A DNA stretch of 30,319 nt from an uncultured Bacillaceae bacterium (GCA_945639745.1 CALZEK010000001.1:1-30319); one strand, 5' to 3'; numbered from the stretch's first letter, positions 1-8,767 are shown. A program made the numbers and translations. Notes: generated by a model from the sequence alone, not told the origin.

Positions 1-1
1 A

Positions 2-538
2 GCTAACTTGTATGTAATACCAGCGACTATTCAGTTAGCTGGTGCAGAAGTAGAATTGGTCTCAGCAACGTCGCGTGAAGGTAAGTTAAAAGCGGCTTTA
101 GCAGATGTTAGAAAATCTTATGATTTTGTTTTAATTGATTGCCCACCTTCGTTAGGTTTATTAACTATTAATGCACTTACAGCTGCTGATAGTGTATTAA
201 TTCCTGTGCAATGTGAATATTATGCACTTGAAGGTTTGAGTCAATTATTAAATACAATTCGTTTAGTACAAAAACACTTAAATACAGAGCTTATGATAGA
301 GGGTGTTTTGTTAACGATGTTAGATGCAAGAACAAATTTAGGGTTACAAGTGACTGAAGAAGTGAAAAAGTATTTTCAAGAAAAAGTCTATAAATCAATT
401 GTTCCAAGAAATGTACGTTTGGGAGAAGCACCTAGTCATGGTAAGCCAATTACCTCATATGACCCTAAATCAAAAGGTGCAGAAGTATATCTTGAATTAG
501 CAAAGGAAGTGATTGCACATGGCGAGAGGGTTAGGTAA
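2..538 (+). CDS. parA: ParA/Soj chromosome-partitioning ATPase, C-terminal part (5' end outside window)
   Basis: This is a deviant-Walker ATPase that acts with ParB at parS sites in origin segregation and, in Bacillus, in control of DnaA. The reading frame is open from the first bases of the window (…[14 protein letters not shown]), so the P-loop lies upstream. Visible family motifs are the Walker B-like [18 protein letters not shown], the region around [13 protein letters not shown], and the C-terminal [18 protein letters not shown], which is typical of Soj/ParA. The stop overlaps the start of parB by 20 bases, so the pair is translationally linked. Identification is very secure; only the truncation limits it. 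Confidence 0.96.
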   Translation, partial: ANLYVIPATIQLAGAEVELVSATSREGKLKAALADVRKSYDFVLIDCPPSLGLLTINALTAADSVLIPVQCEYYALEGLSQLLNTIRLVQKHLNTELMIEGVLLTMLDARTNLGLQVTEEVKKYFQEKVYKSIVPRNVRLGEAPSHGKPITSYDPKSKGAEVYLELAKEVIAHGERVR

Positions 539-1355
539 AGGTATAAATGCACTGTTTCCAGACGTTGATATGAATGAAGCAAAAATTCATAAGATACCAA
601 TCGAAGAATGTAGGCCCAATCCCTATCAACCAAGAAAAACATTTGATGCAGATGCAATTGAAGAGCTTAAAATATCTATTTTAGAATATGGTATTATTCA
701 ACCACTAATATTAAGGAAGAGTATTAAGGGTTATGAAATAGTTGCTGGAGAAAGAAGATTTAGAGCAGCCAAAGAAGCTAATTTAACAGAGGTACCAGCA
801 ATAATTCAAGATTTAACGGATCAAAAGATGATGGAAATAGCGTTATTAGAAAATTTACAAAGAGAAAATTTATCAATTATTGAAGAAGCATTAGCATATA
901 AAAACTTACTAGAGGAATTGAAACTGACACAAGAAGAACTTTCTGAAAAACTTGGTAAAAGTAGATCACATATAGCTAACACCGTAAGATTGTTAACTTT
1001 ACCAGAAGAAGTCATTACGCATATTAACAACGGTGATTTAAGTATGGGACATGGTCGCGCGATTTTAGGACTTAAAAACAAAGCACATATCAAAAGAGTT
1101 GTTGAAAAAACATTAGAAGAAAAATTAAATGTAAGACAAATTGAAAAAATGATTCTGAGTTTAAATGAAAATAAAGTTAAAACTAAGCAAGTAACGCCAA
1201 AAAGAGATATTTTTATTGTTAAGCAAGAAGAGGAACTAAGAAACGTCTTAGGAACAGCTGTAAAAATACAAAAAAATAAGAATAAAGGCAAAATTGAAAT
1301 TGATTTTTATAATGATGATGATTTAGAGAGATTACTCACCTATCTAAAAAAATAA
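519..1355 (+). CDS. parB: ParB/Spo0J chromosome-partitioning CTPase, parS-binding protein
   Basis: ParB loads on parS as a CTP-dependent clamp and organises the origin region. The 278-residue protein begins [13 protein letters not shown], the usual ParB start; ATG at 519 is chosen over TTG at 513 because AAAGGAAGT lies 8 bases upstream of it. The CTP-binding boxes are visible as GERRFRAA and ENLQRENLS, followed by a helix-turn-helix ([24 protein letters not shown]) for parS recognition, GHGRAIL, and a C-terminal dimerisation domain. The start lies inside parA. Its close relative Noc is the alternative, but the adjacent perfect parS and direct linkage to parA favour ParB. Confidence 0.96.
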   Translation: MARGLGKGINALFPDVDMNEAKIHKIPIEECRPNPYQPRKTFDADAIEELKISILEYGIIQPLILRKSIKGYEIVAGERRFRAAKEANLTEVPAIIQDLTDQKMMEIALLENLQRENLSIIEEALAYKNLLEELKLTQEELSEKLGKSRSHIANTVRLLTLPEEVITHINNGDLSMGHGRAILGLKNKAHIKRVVEKTLEEKLNVRQIEKMILSLNENKVKTKQVTPKRDIFIVKQEEELRNVLGTAVKIQKNKNKGKIEIDFYNDDDLERLLTYLKK

Positions 1356-1364
1356 CTAATTAAA

Positions 1365-1400
1365 GGCTGACGAAAGCTCATTTGTCAGCCTATTATTTTT
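1365..1400 (+). terminator. Rho-independent terminator after parB
   Basis: GGCTGAC at 1365-1371 pairs with GTCAGCC at 1384-1390 around a 12-base loop, followed by TATTATTTTT. It starts 9 bases after the parB stop and separates parAB from mscS. Confidence 0.88.
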
Positions 1401-1405
1401 CCAAA

Positions 1406-1421
1406 TGTTCCACGTGGAACA
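1406..1421. promoter_or_regulatory. parS: parS centromere site
   Basis: TGTTCCACGTGGAACA is a perfect 16-base palindrome that fits the bacterial parS consensus TGTTnCACGTGAAACA with a single substitution, which restores full symmetry. It lies in the gap between the parB terminator and the mscS promoter. I found no comparable second site in the window. Confidence 0.93.
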
Positions 1422-1436
1422 TTTAGAAACGTAATG

Positions 1437-1466
1437 TTACGATAATTACCTTAAAAATGTTATAAT
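1437..1466 (+). promoter_or_regulatory. Promoter of mscS operon
   Basis: An extended -10, TGT-TATAAT (1458-1466), is preceded at 18 bases by a weak -35, TTACGA (1437-1442). It lies 43 bases before the mscS start and just downstream of parS. Confidence 0.65.
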
Positions 1467-1509
1467 ACCAATGGTGTAATGACGCGTAGTTTATTAAAGG
1501 AGTGTTATT

Positions 1510-2388
1510 TTGCAGTTTGTAGAACAAGAATTCAATAAAGTTCTTGGAATATTAGGAAGTGGCGAGTTTTGGTTTAGCATATTTAGTTTCTTTTTTAAAA
1601 TAGCTATAATTTTAATTGCAGCTTCTATTATAATAAAAGTTTCAAGGAAGATAATCAGACGAGTCTTTTCTCAGAATAAAAAGAAAGCTATGAGAATGAC
1701 AGAGAGACGAGAAAAAACCTTAAAAAAACTAATTGAGAATGCTTTAGTATATACAATTTACACATTGGTGATCCTAACACTATTAGAAACAGTAGGTATA
1801 AAAATAGGCCCATTACTTGCAGGTGCAGGGATTGCAGGTTTAGCAATTGGTTTTGGTGCACAAAGCCTTGTGAAAGATGTTATTTCAGGCTTTTTCATTG
1901 TCTTTGAAGACCAGTTTGCTGTAGGAGACTATGTGTATGTAGCAGGAGTAGAAGGTGACGTTGAAGAAATTGGTTTAAGAACAACGAAAATTAAAGATTG
2001 GACTGGCGAAAGATATGTTATTCCAAATGGTAATATTACACAAGTGACTAATTATTCAATTCATAATGGTGTGCCTGTTATTGATATTAATATTCCATAT
2101 GAAAATGACGTCTATGAAGCAAAGAAAGTTATTGAAGACATAAATCGAACGGTGTTTCAGACATCTGATATGTTTCTTACTGAACCAGAAGTTATTGGTG
2201 TACAAACTCTAGATGTCTCACACTACATCATTAGAGTTATTGCTGAAACAGAACCTGGTGAACAATGGTCTGGAGAGCGATATTTACGAGAAGTCATTCA
2301 ATCAGAGTTATATAGTAGAGGCATTGCTATTCCAGCACCAAGATTAGTTATGTATTCAGAAGAAGAAAAACAAGAAAAAGGAGATTAA
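1510..2388 (+). CDS. mscS: Small-conductance mechanosensitive channel, MscS family
   Basis: This membrane channel opens under hypo-osmotic shock to release solutes. The 292-residue protein has an N-terminal transmembrane helix (about residues 15-40), a second around 75-95, and the glycine/alanine-rich pore helix LLAGAGIAGLAIGFGAQSLV followed by KDVISGFFIVFEDQFAVGDYV, the MscS signature at the start of the beta domain. The start is TTG at 1510 with AAAGGAGTG 5 bases upstream. It ends 3 bases before the DUF951 start, so the two form an operon. An MscS gene between parB and ychF is typical of staphylococci. The family is certain; the precise paralogue (YkuT/YggB type) is not. Confidence 0.93.
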   Translation: MQFVEQEFNKVLGILGSGEFWFSIFSFFFKIAIILIAASIIIKVSRKIIRRVFSQNKKKAMRMTERREKTLKKLIENALVYTIYTLVILTLLETVGIKIGPLLAGAGIAGLAIGFGAQSLVKDVISGFFIVFEDQFAVGDYVYVAGVEGDVEEIGLRTTKIKDWTGERYVIPNGNITQVTNYSIHNGVPVIDINIPYENDVYEAKKVIEDINRTVFQTSDMFLTEPEVIGVQTLDVSHYIIRVIAETEPGEQWSGERYLREVIQSELYSRGIAIPAPRLVMYSEEEKQEKGD

Positions 2389-2391
2389 CTT

Positions 2392-2589
2392 ATGTCAAAA
2401 AAAGAGTTTGCCTTGAATGATGTCGTTGAAATGAAAAAAGGGCATCCTTGTGGAGAAAATAAATGGAAAATTATTAGAGTTGGTATGGATATAAGAATTA
2501 AGTGTATGGGTTGTGATCGAAGTGTTATGTTACCAAGAAAAGAATTTGAAAGAAAATTAAAACGTATAATAATCAAGTATGAAGAATAA
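2392..2589 (+). CDS. DUF951 family small protein
   Basis: This is a 65-residue protein of the DUF951 family, found in Firmicutes directly upstream of ychF. Conserved features are DVVEMKKGHPCGENKWKIIR near the N terminus and a later CMGCDRSVML, so three cysteines could form a small metal or nucleic-acid binding fold. That role is inferred; no function is established to my knowledge. It has a good site (AAAAGGAG) and follows mscS by 3 bases. Confidence 0.87.
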   Translation: MSKKEFALNDVVEMKKGHPCGENKWKIIRVGMDIRIKCMGCDRSVMLPRKEFERKLKRIIIKYEE

Positions 2590-2618
2590 TGATAGTTAAA
2601 AACATTAATAACTATCAT
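2589..2618. repeat. Inverted repeat at the end of the DUF951 gene
   Basis: ATGATAGTTA (2589-2598) and TAACTATCAT (2609-2618) are perfect 10-base arms with a 10-base loop, starting on the last base of the stop codon. No T-run follows, so it is either a weak terminator or an mRNA-protecting hairpin. Confidence 0.6.
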
Positions 2619-2669
2619 GAATAAAGCATTATCGTAAAGAAAATTATCTTAAAATATAAAAATAATCAT

Positions 2670-2698
2670 TTGAGCTTTATTAATATAAAGAATATAGT
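2670..2698 (+). promoter_or_regulatory. Promoter of ychF
   Basis: TTGAGC (2670-2675) and TATAGT (2693-2698) are separated by 17 bases, 52 bases before the ychF start. Confidence 0.68.
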
Positions 2699-2750
2699 TA
2701 GTTTGTTCGAGCTCATAATGAATTAAATCCCTAAGGAGTGGAATTAATAA

Positions 2751-3851
2751 ATGTCATTAACAGCTGGTATCGTAGGTCTTCCAAACGTAGGTAAATCAAC
2801 ATTATTTAATGCAATTACACAAGCAGGAGCAGAGTCAGAAAACTACCCATTCTGTACAATTGATCCAAACGTAGGAATTGTTGAAGTTCCGGATGAACGA
2901 TTAGTAGAATTAACAAAGCTTGTAGAACCTAAAAAAACAGTTCCAACATCTTTTGAATTTACAGACATTGCTGGAATTGTTGAAGGTGCAAGTAAAGGTG
3001 AAGGTTTAGGTAACCAATTTTTATCACATATTCGTCAAGTAGATGCTATTTGTCATGTTGTAAGATGTTTTGAAGATGAAAACGTGACACACGTATCTGG
3101 AAAAGTAGATCCAATTGATGACATAGAAACAATTAACTTAGAATTGATATTAGCAGATTTAGAAACAGTTACAAAACGCTATGAAAGAACCGAAAAATTA
3201 TCAAGACAAAAAGATAAAGAAGCATTAAAAGAGTTTGAAGTAATGAAAGTGTTAAAAGAAGGTTTAGAAAAAGAAATTCCTGCACGTGCACTTGAATTCA
3301 GTAAAGAACAAGAAGTGTTTGTAAAAGGATTACATTTATTAACTTCAAAACCAGTTCTATATGTAGCAAATGTTGCAGAAGACGAAGTTAGTAATGAAGA
3401 AGAAAATAATTATGTTAAGCAAGTCAGAGATTTTAGTGCTAAAGATGATGCAGATGTTATTGTCATTAGTGCAAAAATAGAAGAAGAAATAGCTGAGCTT
3501 AGTCAAGAAGAAAAAGAAATGTTTTTAGAAGAGTTAGGAATAAAAGAATCAGGACTTGATCAATTAATTCGAGCAGCATATGAATTATTAGGATTTGGAA
3601 CTTACTTTACAGCAGGTGTTCAGGAAGTAAGAGCATGGACGTTTAAAAAGGGAATGACTGCGCCACAAGCTGCAGGGATTATTCACACAGATTTCGAACG
3701 TGGTTTTATTCGAGCAGAAACGGTCTCATATGAAGATTTAAAAGAAGCTCAATCTATGGTTCAAGCAAGAGAAAATGGTAAAGTAAGGCTAGAAGGAAAA
3801 GATTATATTGTTCAAGATGGCGATGTTATTCATTTTAGATTTAATGTTTAA
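2751..3851 (+). CDS. ychF: Ribosome-associated ATPase YchF/OLA1 (Obg-related)
   Basis: YchF is a universally conserved, ribosome-binding P-loop protein of the Obg superfamily that prefers ATP. The 366-residue length is normal. The P-loop GLPNVGKSTLF is at residues 9-19, the G3 region is FTDIAGIVEGASKGEGLGNQFL, and the G4 motif reads NVAE, the NxxE form that shifts specificity from GTP to ATP. A coiled-coil insertion around residues 130-170 and a C-terminal TGS domain ending KDYIVQDGDVIHFRFNV complete the family layout. It starts 15 bases downstream of AAGGAG and appears to be transcribed alone. Confidence 0.98.
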   Translation: MSLTAGIVGLPNVGKSTLFNAITQAGAESENYPFCTIDPNVGIVEVPDERLVELTKLVEPKKTVPTSFEFTDIAGIVEGASKGEGLGNQFLSHIRQVDAICHVVRCFEDENVTHVSGKVDPIDDIETINLELILADLETVTKRYERTEKLSRQKDKEALKEFEVMKVLKEGLEKEIPARALEFSKEQEVFVKGLHLLTSKPVLYVANVAEDEVSNEEENNYVKQVRDFSAKDDADVIVISAKIEEEIAELSQEEKEMFLEELGIKESGLDQLIRAAYELLGFGTYFTAGVQEVRAWTFKKGMTAPQAAGIIHTDFERGFIRAETVSYEDLKEAQSMVQARENGKVRLEGKDYIVQDGDVIHFRFNV

Positions 3852-3884
3852 TAAATATAACGTAAAATCAGATCTCCTTAAAGG

Positions 3885-3914
3885 TTGATTTATAATGTGT
3901 TATTTGGTATAATA
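3885..3914 (+). promoter_or_regulatory. Promoter of rpsF-ssb-rpsR
   Basis: TTGATT (3885-3890), an 18-base spacer, and a TATAAT (3909-3914) preceded by TGG make a strong extended -10 promoter 82 bases before rpsF. Confidence 0.82.
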
Positions 3915-3948
3915 CTTGTCTGTGAGTAATTTAAAAAATTATTCCTTG

Positions 3949-3995
3949 CTCTTTTTATTAAAAAGGGCCGCATAGACCAAAAGGAGGTGTATAGG
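3949..3995 (+). promoter_or_regulatory. Possible S6:S18 autoregulatory leader of rpsF
   Basis: GCTCTTTT (3949-3956) can pair with AAAAGGGC (3961-3968) around a TATT loop, and a CCG triplet (3968-3970) sits at the base of the stem just before the ribosome binding site AAGGAGGTG. In many bacteria the S6:S18 complex binds a CCG-containing hairpin in its own mRNA, so feedback control is plausible. I could not fit the complete published motif by eye. Confidence 0.4.
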
Positions 3996-4283
3996 ATGAC
4001 AAAATACGAAATAATGTATATCATCCGTCCAGATATTGAAGAAGACGCACACAACAAGCTGATTGAACGTTTCAATGGTATTCTTACTAATAATGGAGCG
4101 GAAATTGCTAAAGTTGATGAATTAGGTAAACGTAGATTTGCTTATGAAATTAATGACTTACGTGATGGATATTACGTAGTTATTAACTTTTCTAGTGAAG
4201 CAGATGCAGTTGATGAATTCACGCGTCAAGCAAAATTCTCAGATGATATAATTCGCCATATGGTAATTCGCATAGAAGAATAA
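3996..4283 (+). CDS. rpsF: 30S ribosomal protein S6
   Basis: S6 binds S18 in the platform of the 30S subunit. The 95-residue protein ([16 protein letters not shown]… ending [11 protein letters not shown]) has the usual length and the conserved [18 protein letters not shown] segment. ATG at 3996 is chosen because AAGGAGGTG ends 6 bases before it, rather than an in-frame upstream codon at 3987 that would overlap that site. It is the first gene of the rpsF-ssb-rpsR operon, an arrangement conserved in Firmicutes, with a strong extended -10 promoter upstream and a structured leader. Confidence 0.98.
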   Translation: MTKYEIMYIIRPDIEEDAHNKLIERFNGILTNNGAEIAKVDELGKRRFAYEINDLRDGYYVVINFSSEADAVDEFTRQAKFSDDIIRHMVIRIEE

Positions 4284-4305
4284 AAAATAGGGAGTGGTTC
4301 TATTG

Positions 4306-4791
4306 ATGAATCGAGTCGTTATCGTAGGTAGACTAACGCGAGATCCCGATTTACGTTATACGCCAAATGGTGTTGCAGTTGCTAATTTTACAGTTGCATC
4401 TAACCGTCCTTTTAAAAATCAGCAAGGTGAACAAGAAGCTGACTTCATTAACTGTGTTGTCTGGAGAAATGCTGCAGAAAACCTAGCTAATTATATGAAA
4501 AAAGGAAGTTTAATTGGAGTAGATGGGCGCATTCAAACACGTTCATACGATGATAAAGATGGAAAAAGGGTATTTGTCACAGAAGTTTTAGCTGAAAATA
4601 TTCAGTTCTTAGAACCTAGAGGAACGTCTAATCAAGGTCAAGGTGGTTATGATCAATCAAATAATAACCGTGGACAATTCTCTCAAGGTCAAGGACAAAA
4701 ATCAGAATCATTTAGTAATCAAAATACAAATGAGCCATTTAAGACAGATGGCGAACCAATAGATATTTCAGATGATGATTTACCGTTTTAG
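4306..4791 (+). CDS. ssb: Single-stranded DNA-binding protein
   Basis: SSB coats single-stranded DNA in replication, repair and recombination. The 161-residue protein has an N-terminal OB fold ([20 protein letters not shown] through about residue 105, with [35 protein letters not shown]), a glycine/glutamine/asparagine-rich linker, and the acidic tip DISDDDLPF that recruits partner proteins. ATG at 4306 follows GGGAGTGG by 8 bases; an upstream in-frame start at 4294 lies inside that site. Its place between rpsF and rpsR marks it as the housekeeping copy (SsbA type). Confidence 0.98.
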   Translation: MNRVVIVGRLTRDPDLRYTPNGVAVANFTVASNRPFKNQQGEQEADFINCVVWRNAAENLANYMKKGSLIGVDGRIQTRSYDDKDGKRVFVTEVLAENIQFLEPRGTSNQGQGGYDQSNNNRGQFSQGQGQKSESFSNQNTNEPFKTDGEPIDISDDDLPF

Positions 4792-4822
4792 AATAAAGTA
4801 ATAACAGAAGGAGTGGATCCAA

Positions 4823-5056
4823 ATGGGTGGAAGACGTGGAGGAAGACCTAGACGTAAGAAAGTATGTTATTTCACAGCTAATGGAATAACATATATTGAT
4901 TATAAAGATACAGAGCTATTAAAACGTTTCATTTCTGAACGCGGTAAGATTTTACCTCGTCGTGTAACTGGAACATCAGCTAAATATCAACGTAAATTAA
5001 CAATAGCTATTAAGCGTGCTCGTAGTATGGCATTGTTACCTTTCGTAAGCGAGTAA
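4823..5056 (+). CDS. rpsR: 30S ribosomal protein S18
   Basis: This 77-residue basic protein contains [38 protein letters not shown], the S18 signature, and ends with [10 protein letters not shown]. It partners S6 in the 30S platform. The single cysteine is the usual one. It is the last gene of the operon, preceded by AGAAGGAGTGG, and runs into a strong terminator. Confidence 0.98.
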   Translation: MGGRRGGRPRRKKVCYFTANGITYIDYKDTELLKRFISERGKILPRRVTGTSAKYQRKLTIAIKRARSMALLPFVSE

Positions 5057-5103
5057 AAAAAATTCCTTTTCGCTGTCTTTTAGACAATGAAAAGGAATTT
5101 TTG
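5057..5103. terminator. Bidirectional terminator between rpsR and the minus-strand membrane gene
   Basis: AAAATTCCTTTTC (about 5059-5071) pairs with GAAAAGGAATTTT (5089-5101). An inner TGTC/GACA stem sits in the loop, and T-runs are available on both strands. It begins at the rpsR stop. Confidence 0.88.
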
Positions 5104-5108
5104 TTTTA

Positions 5109-5588
5109 TTATTTTCTTTTGGGATAGATAGTAATAATTTTGTATAGTAAGAAAAAAGTATAGATAAATGAAAACCATAAGAAGTTATCGTTAAGATTAT
5201 AAAAGAAAGCTAAAATAGTGTAAAGTAAGAAGGGTAATGTTGTTGAAAAAGCTGTCATTTTCCATAGAATGGAATAATGTAACCTTCTACCTGAAGAATG
5301 TGAGATTTTCGTCGTAAAAAATGCAATTATTGAAATAACGATAAAAATTAAGACAACAATTACTAAATAATGAAAAATAAAGAAATAAATTAAATAAAAA
5401 AACGATCCGATTTTAATATTCAATGCACTGCTATTTGTCATTTGCTCAATTAGAGTAGGTAAGGAGACAAATGCAAGCATTATAAACATATAAAATACAA
5501 CAAAATCCATACCAATCCGATTTAATTTAAAAACAGACTTTTTCTTTGGAAGTTGAAGACTTTCGATAAAAATATTTAAAAAAATCAT
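5109..5588 (-). CDS. Small multi-pass membrane protein, function unknown
   Basis: This 159-residue, strongly hydrophobic protein has about four transmembrane segments: near residues 28-46 (MDFVVFYMFIMLAFVSLP), 63-93, 112-126 and 137-152. Between them lies a basic cytoplasmic-looking stretch, KISHSSGRRLHYSILWKM. It recalls DUF1189-type membrane proteins of Firmicutes but is shorter, and I do not claim that family firmly. ATG at 5588 has AAAGGA 9 bases upstream. It is monocistronic, convergent with rpsR and divergent from yybS. Its promoter overlaps a PerR-box-like palindrome, so metal or peroxide control is possible. Confidence 0.75.
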   Translation of the reverse strand: MIFLNIFIESLQLPKKKSVFKLNRIGMDFVVFYMFIMLAFVSLPTLIEQMTNSSALNIKIGSFFYLIYFFIFHYLVIVVLIFIVISIIAFFTTKISHSSGRRLHYSILWKMTAFSTTLPFLLYTILAFFYNLNDNFLWFSFIYTFFLLYKIITIYPKRK

Positions 5589-5629
5589 CCTGTCAAATCC
5601 TTTAATATTAGTTTTAGAGTCTTAAAATA

Positions 5630-5661
5630 ACTATACCATGTAATTATTATAATTATAATAA
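5630..5661 (-). promoter_or_regulatory. Promoter of the membrane gene with a PerR-box-like element
   Basis: Read on the minus strand, TGG-TATAGT gives an extended -10 (TATAGT at 5635-5630). The element TTATAATTATAATAA at 5647-5661 matches the PerR box TTATAATnATTATAA at 13 of 14 defined positions and covers the expected -35 position. The stretch is almost pure A/T, so chance similarity is a real possibility. Confidence 0.45.
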
Positions 5662-5686
5662 AGTAACTTAATATTACTAAGTTACT
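5662..5686. repeat. Inverted repeat in the divergent promoter region
   Basis: AGTAACTTA (5662-5670) and TAAGTTACT (5678-5686) are perfect 9-base arms with a 7-base spacer, between the divergent membrane gene and yybS. No T-run follows on the plus strand. It could be an operator for either promoter. Confidence 0.6.
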
Positions 5687-5716
5687 CAATATTATAAATG
5701 TATTTTTTTAAAAATC

Positions 5717-5725
5717 TGCTATGAT
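5717..5725 (+). promoter_or_regulatory. Extended -10 promoter of yybS-gdpP-rplI-dnaB
   Basis: TGC-TATGAT (5717-5725) sits 34 bases before yybS, with no good -35 at 17 bases. It overlaps a short palindrome, CTATGATTATAG. Confidence 0.55.
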
Positions 5726-5759
5726 TATAGTAGATTATTGTTAGATTGAGGTGTAATAA

Positions 5760-6707
5760 ATGAATAACTCAAAAAGAGTCACAGATGGTGCTTTACTGAT
5801 GGCTATATATATCGTGTTATTAATAATGTCAGTGTTTATACCACTATTTATTTTAATAGGTTTGTTTATTTTGCCAATACCTTTTATAATATATGCAGCA
5901 AAATATAATTGGAAACCAACATTATTAATAATTATTTTATCATTGGTTTTATCATTAATGTTTGCTACAATTGTATCTTTACCACTCACAATACTATCAA
6001 GTTTAGGTGGTTTAGCAATCGGTACAGCCTTATATAATAAAGAAAATTCTCATCAAGTATGGGCTAAAGGCACACTGGGATTTATTATAGGTATGATGTT
6101 AGTATTTATATTCGCTCAATTATTCTTAGGAATTAGTTGGGAAAAGGAATTAAATACAATGATTGATGAATCATTTGAGATGACAGCAGAGATTATGGAA
6201 CAAACGGGTACGGCTAATCAGGTAGATGAACAATTAACGTTAATCAAAGAACAAATGCAAAATCTTACATTACTCATTCCAGCAAGTATGACAATAATGA
6301 GTATATTTCTATCAATTATAACAATTTTTATTAGTTATAAAATAATGAATCGAATAAATAAAGAGAAGTATAAATTTATACCTTTTAAAAATTTAAATTT
6401 ACCTACCTCTGTATTTTGGCTTTACTTTATTGCTATTATTATATCGTTTTTTAATCCAGATACATCGACAAGTCTGGGTGTAATAGTAATAAATAGTGTT
6501 GTTATATTAACAGCATTAATGATTATTCAAGGATATTCTTTTGTTTTCTTTTATGCAAATGAAAAAAAATGGCCTAAAGCAATTCCAATTATAATTGTTA
6601 TTATTTCAATTTTAATTCCTTTAATAATGATGTTAGTTATTCGACTTTTAGGTATAATTGATATAGGTTTCGGCTTGAAAAAAAGAATAGGTTCACAAGC
6701 TAAATGA
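5760..6707 (+). CDS. yybS: YybS-like DUF2232 integral membrane protein
   Basis: This is a 315-residue membrane protein of the DUF2232 family, found just upstream of gdpP in Firmicutes. Roughly eight hydrophobic segments are visible. The first cluster covers residues 10-110 (LLMAIYIVLLIMSVFIPLFI onward), a hydrophilic loop follows at about 128-170, and further helices near 175-200, 215-235, 240-270 and 275-305. The N-terminal NNSKRVTDGALLMAIYIVLL is typical of the family. Its biochemical function is not established. Fold similarity to small-molecule (ECF S-component-like) carriers has been suggested, but that is inference. It is followed 27 bases later by gdpP in the same operon. Confidence 0.87.
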   Translation: MNNSKRVTDGALLMAIYIVLLIMSVFIPLFILIGLFILPIPFIIYAAKYNWKPTLLIIILSLVLSLMFATIVSLPLTILSSLGGLAIGTALYNKENSHQVWAKGTLGFIIGMMLVFIFAQLFLGISWEKELNTMIDESFEMTAEIMEQTGTANQVDEQLTLIKEQMQNLTLLIPASMTIMSIFLSIITIFISYKIMNRINKEKYKFIPFKNLNLPTSVFWLYFIAIIISFFNPDTSTSLGVIVINSVVILTALMIIQGYSFVFFYANEKKWPKAIPIIIVIISILIPLIMMLVIRLLGIIDIGFGLKKRIGSQAK

Positions 6708-6734
6708 TTTATCACCAAATTAGGAGTTGAAAAC

Positions 6735-8765
6735 ATGAAAGAGATAAAAGAAAAACCGATTATTACTAATCATTTATGGATTATTTATATCGTTGCACTT
6801 TTAGCGATAGGATTTTTAGTGTACTTTAATTGGTTAGTAGGATTACTAATTGGTGTTCTAGTAACATTATCATTTCTATATATGTATATATCAGAAAGAA
6901 GCTATCAGTTTGAACAACTCGAGTATATATCTAATTTATCTCATCGTGTTTCAGGTGTAGGAAACGATGCATTATTAAAAATGCCTATAGGCATTATCTT
7001 ATACAATGATAACTATGAAATTGAATGGATTAATCCTTATATGAGGGGATTTACAAACAAAGAAAATGTATTTGGTAAATCCTTAGAAGTTATTTCAGAA
7101 AAATTAATAGAAAAAATAGAAGAAGAATCTGAACAAACAACAGAAGAAGATATTGATAGTGATAAATCACCGAAAAAAGAAATAAAAAAACAATTTAATA
7201 TTAAAATAGATAAATATGAGTATGAAGTTAATTTAGATAGAAAACGTCAACTACTTTATTTTATTGATAAAACAGAACAATTAAAATTAGAACGTGAAAA
7301 TTATAATGAAAAAACAGTTATTGCTTTAATTTATTTAGATAACTATGAAGAAATATCTCGTAATATGACTGATAGTGTTAAAAGTCAATTAAATTCTAAA
7401 GTAACTGAAGCATTAAATAAATGGGCTAATAATTATGGTTTCTATATAAAAAGAACAAGTCAAGATAGATTTATGGGGATTTTAACGCGAGAAGTTTTAG
7501 AGAGTGTTGAAAATTCTAAATTTGAAGTATTGGATGAGGTTAGACAATTAGTTATTGATGAGGGTCAACGAAATCCAATTACTTTAAGTATGGGAATTGG
7601 TACAGGAAATGTTGCTGTACCAGAACTTGCTCAACTTGCGCAATCAGGATTAGATTTAGCACTAGGTCGTGGTGGTGACCAAATTACTATTAGAGATGAA
7701 TCAGGTAAAATTAGTTTCTATGGCGGTAAAACAAACCCTATGGAAAAAAGAACGCGTGTGCGGGCAAGAGTCATTTCTCACGCATTAAAAAATCTGGTAG
7801 AAGATAGTGATAATGTTGTGATTATGGGACATAAAGCACCAGATATGGATTCACTAGGTGCAACAATTGGTGTTTTAAATATCGCAAGATCAAATAATAA
7901 AGAAGGTTATATTGTTTTTGATGAAGATGATGTTATGACTGGTGTATCGCGAGTGGTTGAAGAAATTAAACAAGATGGAGAAATTTGGAAGCATTTTGTT
8001 TCACCAGAAGATGCTGAAGCAGTGATTACTGAAAAGAGTTTATTAGTCGTTGTAGATACGCATAAACCATCAATGGTAGCACATTCACCTTTATTGAATG
8101 CAACAGATCATATTGTTGTTATTGATCATCATAGACGTGGAGAGGACTTTATTGATCAACCAGTCTTAGTTTATATGGAACCTTATGCTTCTTCAACAGC
8201 AGAATTAGTAACTGAATTAATTGAATATCAACCTAAAAAGAAAAAACTAAATGCACTTGAAGCAACTTCGTTGTTAGCAGGAATTATTGTTGATACGAAA
8301 AGTTTTGCCCTTAGAACAGGGTCGAGAACCTTTGATGCAGCGTCCTATTTAAGAGCAAAAGGAGCAGACCTTGTTTTAATACAAAAGTTTTTAAAAGAGA
8401 ATTTAAGTACTTATGTTAAAAAAGGTAAACTAATTGAAAAGTCATATTTATACAAAGATGCATTGGCAATTGCTAAAGCAGAAAAAGGAGATGTATTTAA
8501 TCAAGTATTAATTGCACAAACAGCCGATACATTACTCACAATGAATGATGTTAAAGCTTCGTTTGTTATTTCCGAGCGAGATGATAAAATGGTTTCAATT
8601 AGTGCGAGATCCTTAGGTGAAGTCAATGTTCAAATTATTATGGAAGCTCTTAATGGTGGTGGGCATTTAACGAATGCTGCAACTCAAATAAAAGATAAAA
8701 CAATTGATGAAGTAGAAACATTACTTATCGAGGCAATTGATGAATATATAGAGGGGAGAAAATAA
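6735..8765 (+). CDS. gdpP: Cyclic-di-AMP phosphodiesterase GdpP
   Basis: GdpP hydrolyses c-di-AMP to 5'-pApA and so affects osmotic balance, wall stress and beta-lactam tolerance. The 676-residue protein has two N-terminal transmembrane helices (about 14-50), a PAS-like region (about 80-180), a degenerate GGDEF domain (about 195-320, no intact GGDEF), and a DHH-DHHA1 module. Catalytic motifs visible are [12 protein letters not shown] (365-376), VVVDTH (438-443), the DHH triplet at 464-466, and NGGGH near the C terminus. An acidic/basic low-complexity stretch at about 124-153 interrupts the PAS-like region. It sits 2 bases ahead of rplI, whose ribosome binding site lies inside gdpP. Confidence 0.97.
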   Translation: MKEIKEKPIITNHLWIIYIVALLAIGFLVYFNWLVGLLIGVLVTLSFLYMYISERSYQFEQLEYISNLSHRVSGVGNDALLKMPIGIILYNDNYEIEWINPYMRGFTNKENVFGKSLEVISEKLIEKIEEESEQTTEEDIDSDKSPKKEIKKQFNIKIDKYEYEVNLDRKRQLLYFIDKTEQLKLERENYNEKTVIALIYLDNYEEISRNMTDSVKSQLNSKVTEALNKWANNYGFYIKRTSQDRFMGILTREVLESVENSKFEVLDEVRQLVIDEGQRNPITLSMGIGTGNVAVPELAQLAQSGLDLALGRGGDQITIRDESGKISFYGGKTNPMEKRTRVRARVISHALKNLVEDSDNVVIMGHKAPDMDSLGATIGVLNIARSNNKEGYIVFDEDDVMTGVSRVVEEIKQDGEIWKHFVSPEDAEAVITEKSLLVVVDTHKPSMVAHSPLLNATDHIVVIDHHRRGEDFIDQPVLVYMEPYASSTAELVTELIEYQPKKKKLNALEATSLLAGIIVDTKSFALRTGSRTFDAASYLRAKGADLVLIQKFLKENLSTYVKKGKLIEKSYLYKDALAIAKAEKGDVFNQVLIAQTADTLLTMNDVKASFVISERDDKMVSISARSLGEVNVQIIMEALNGGGHLTNAATQIKDKTIDEVETLLIEAIDEYIEGRK

Positions 8766-8767
8766 TT

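Noticed and set aside
821..1291. 156-codon open frame on the minus strand within parB
   Set aside because: It is antisense to a clear parB gene, with no ribosome binding site or recognisable product.
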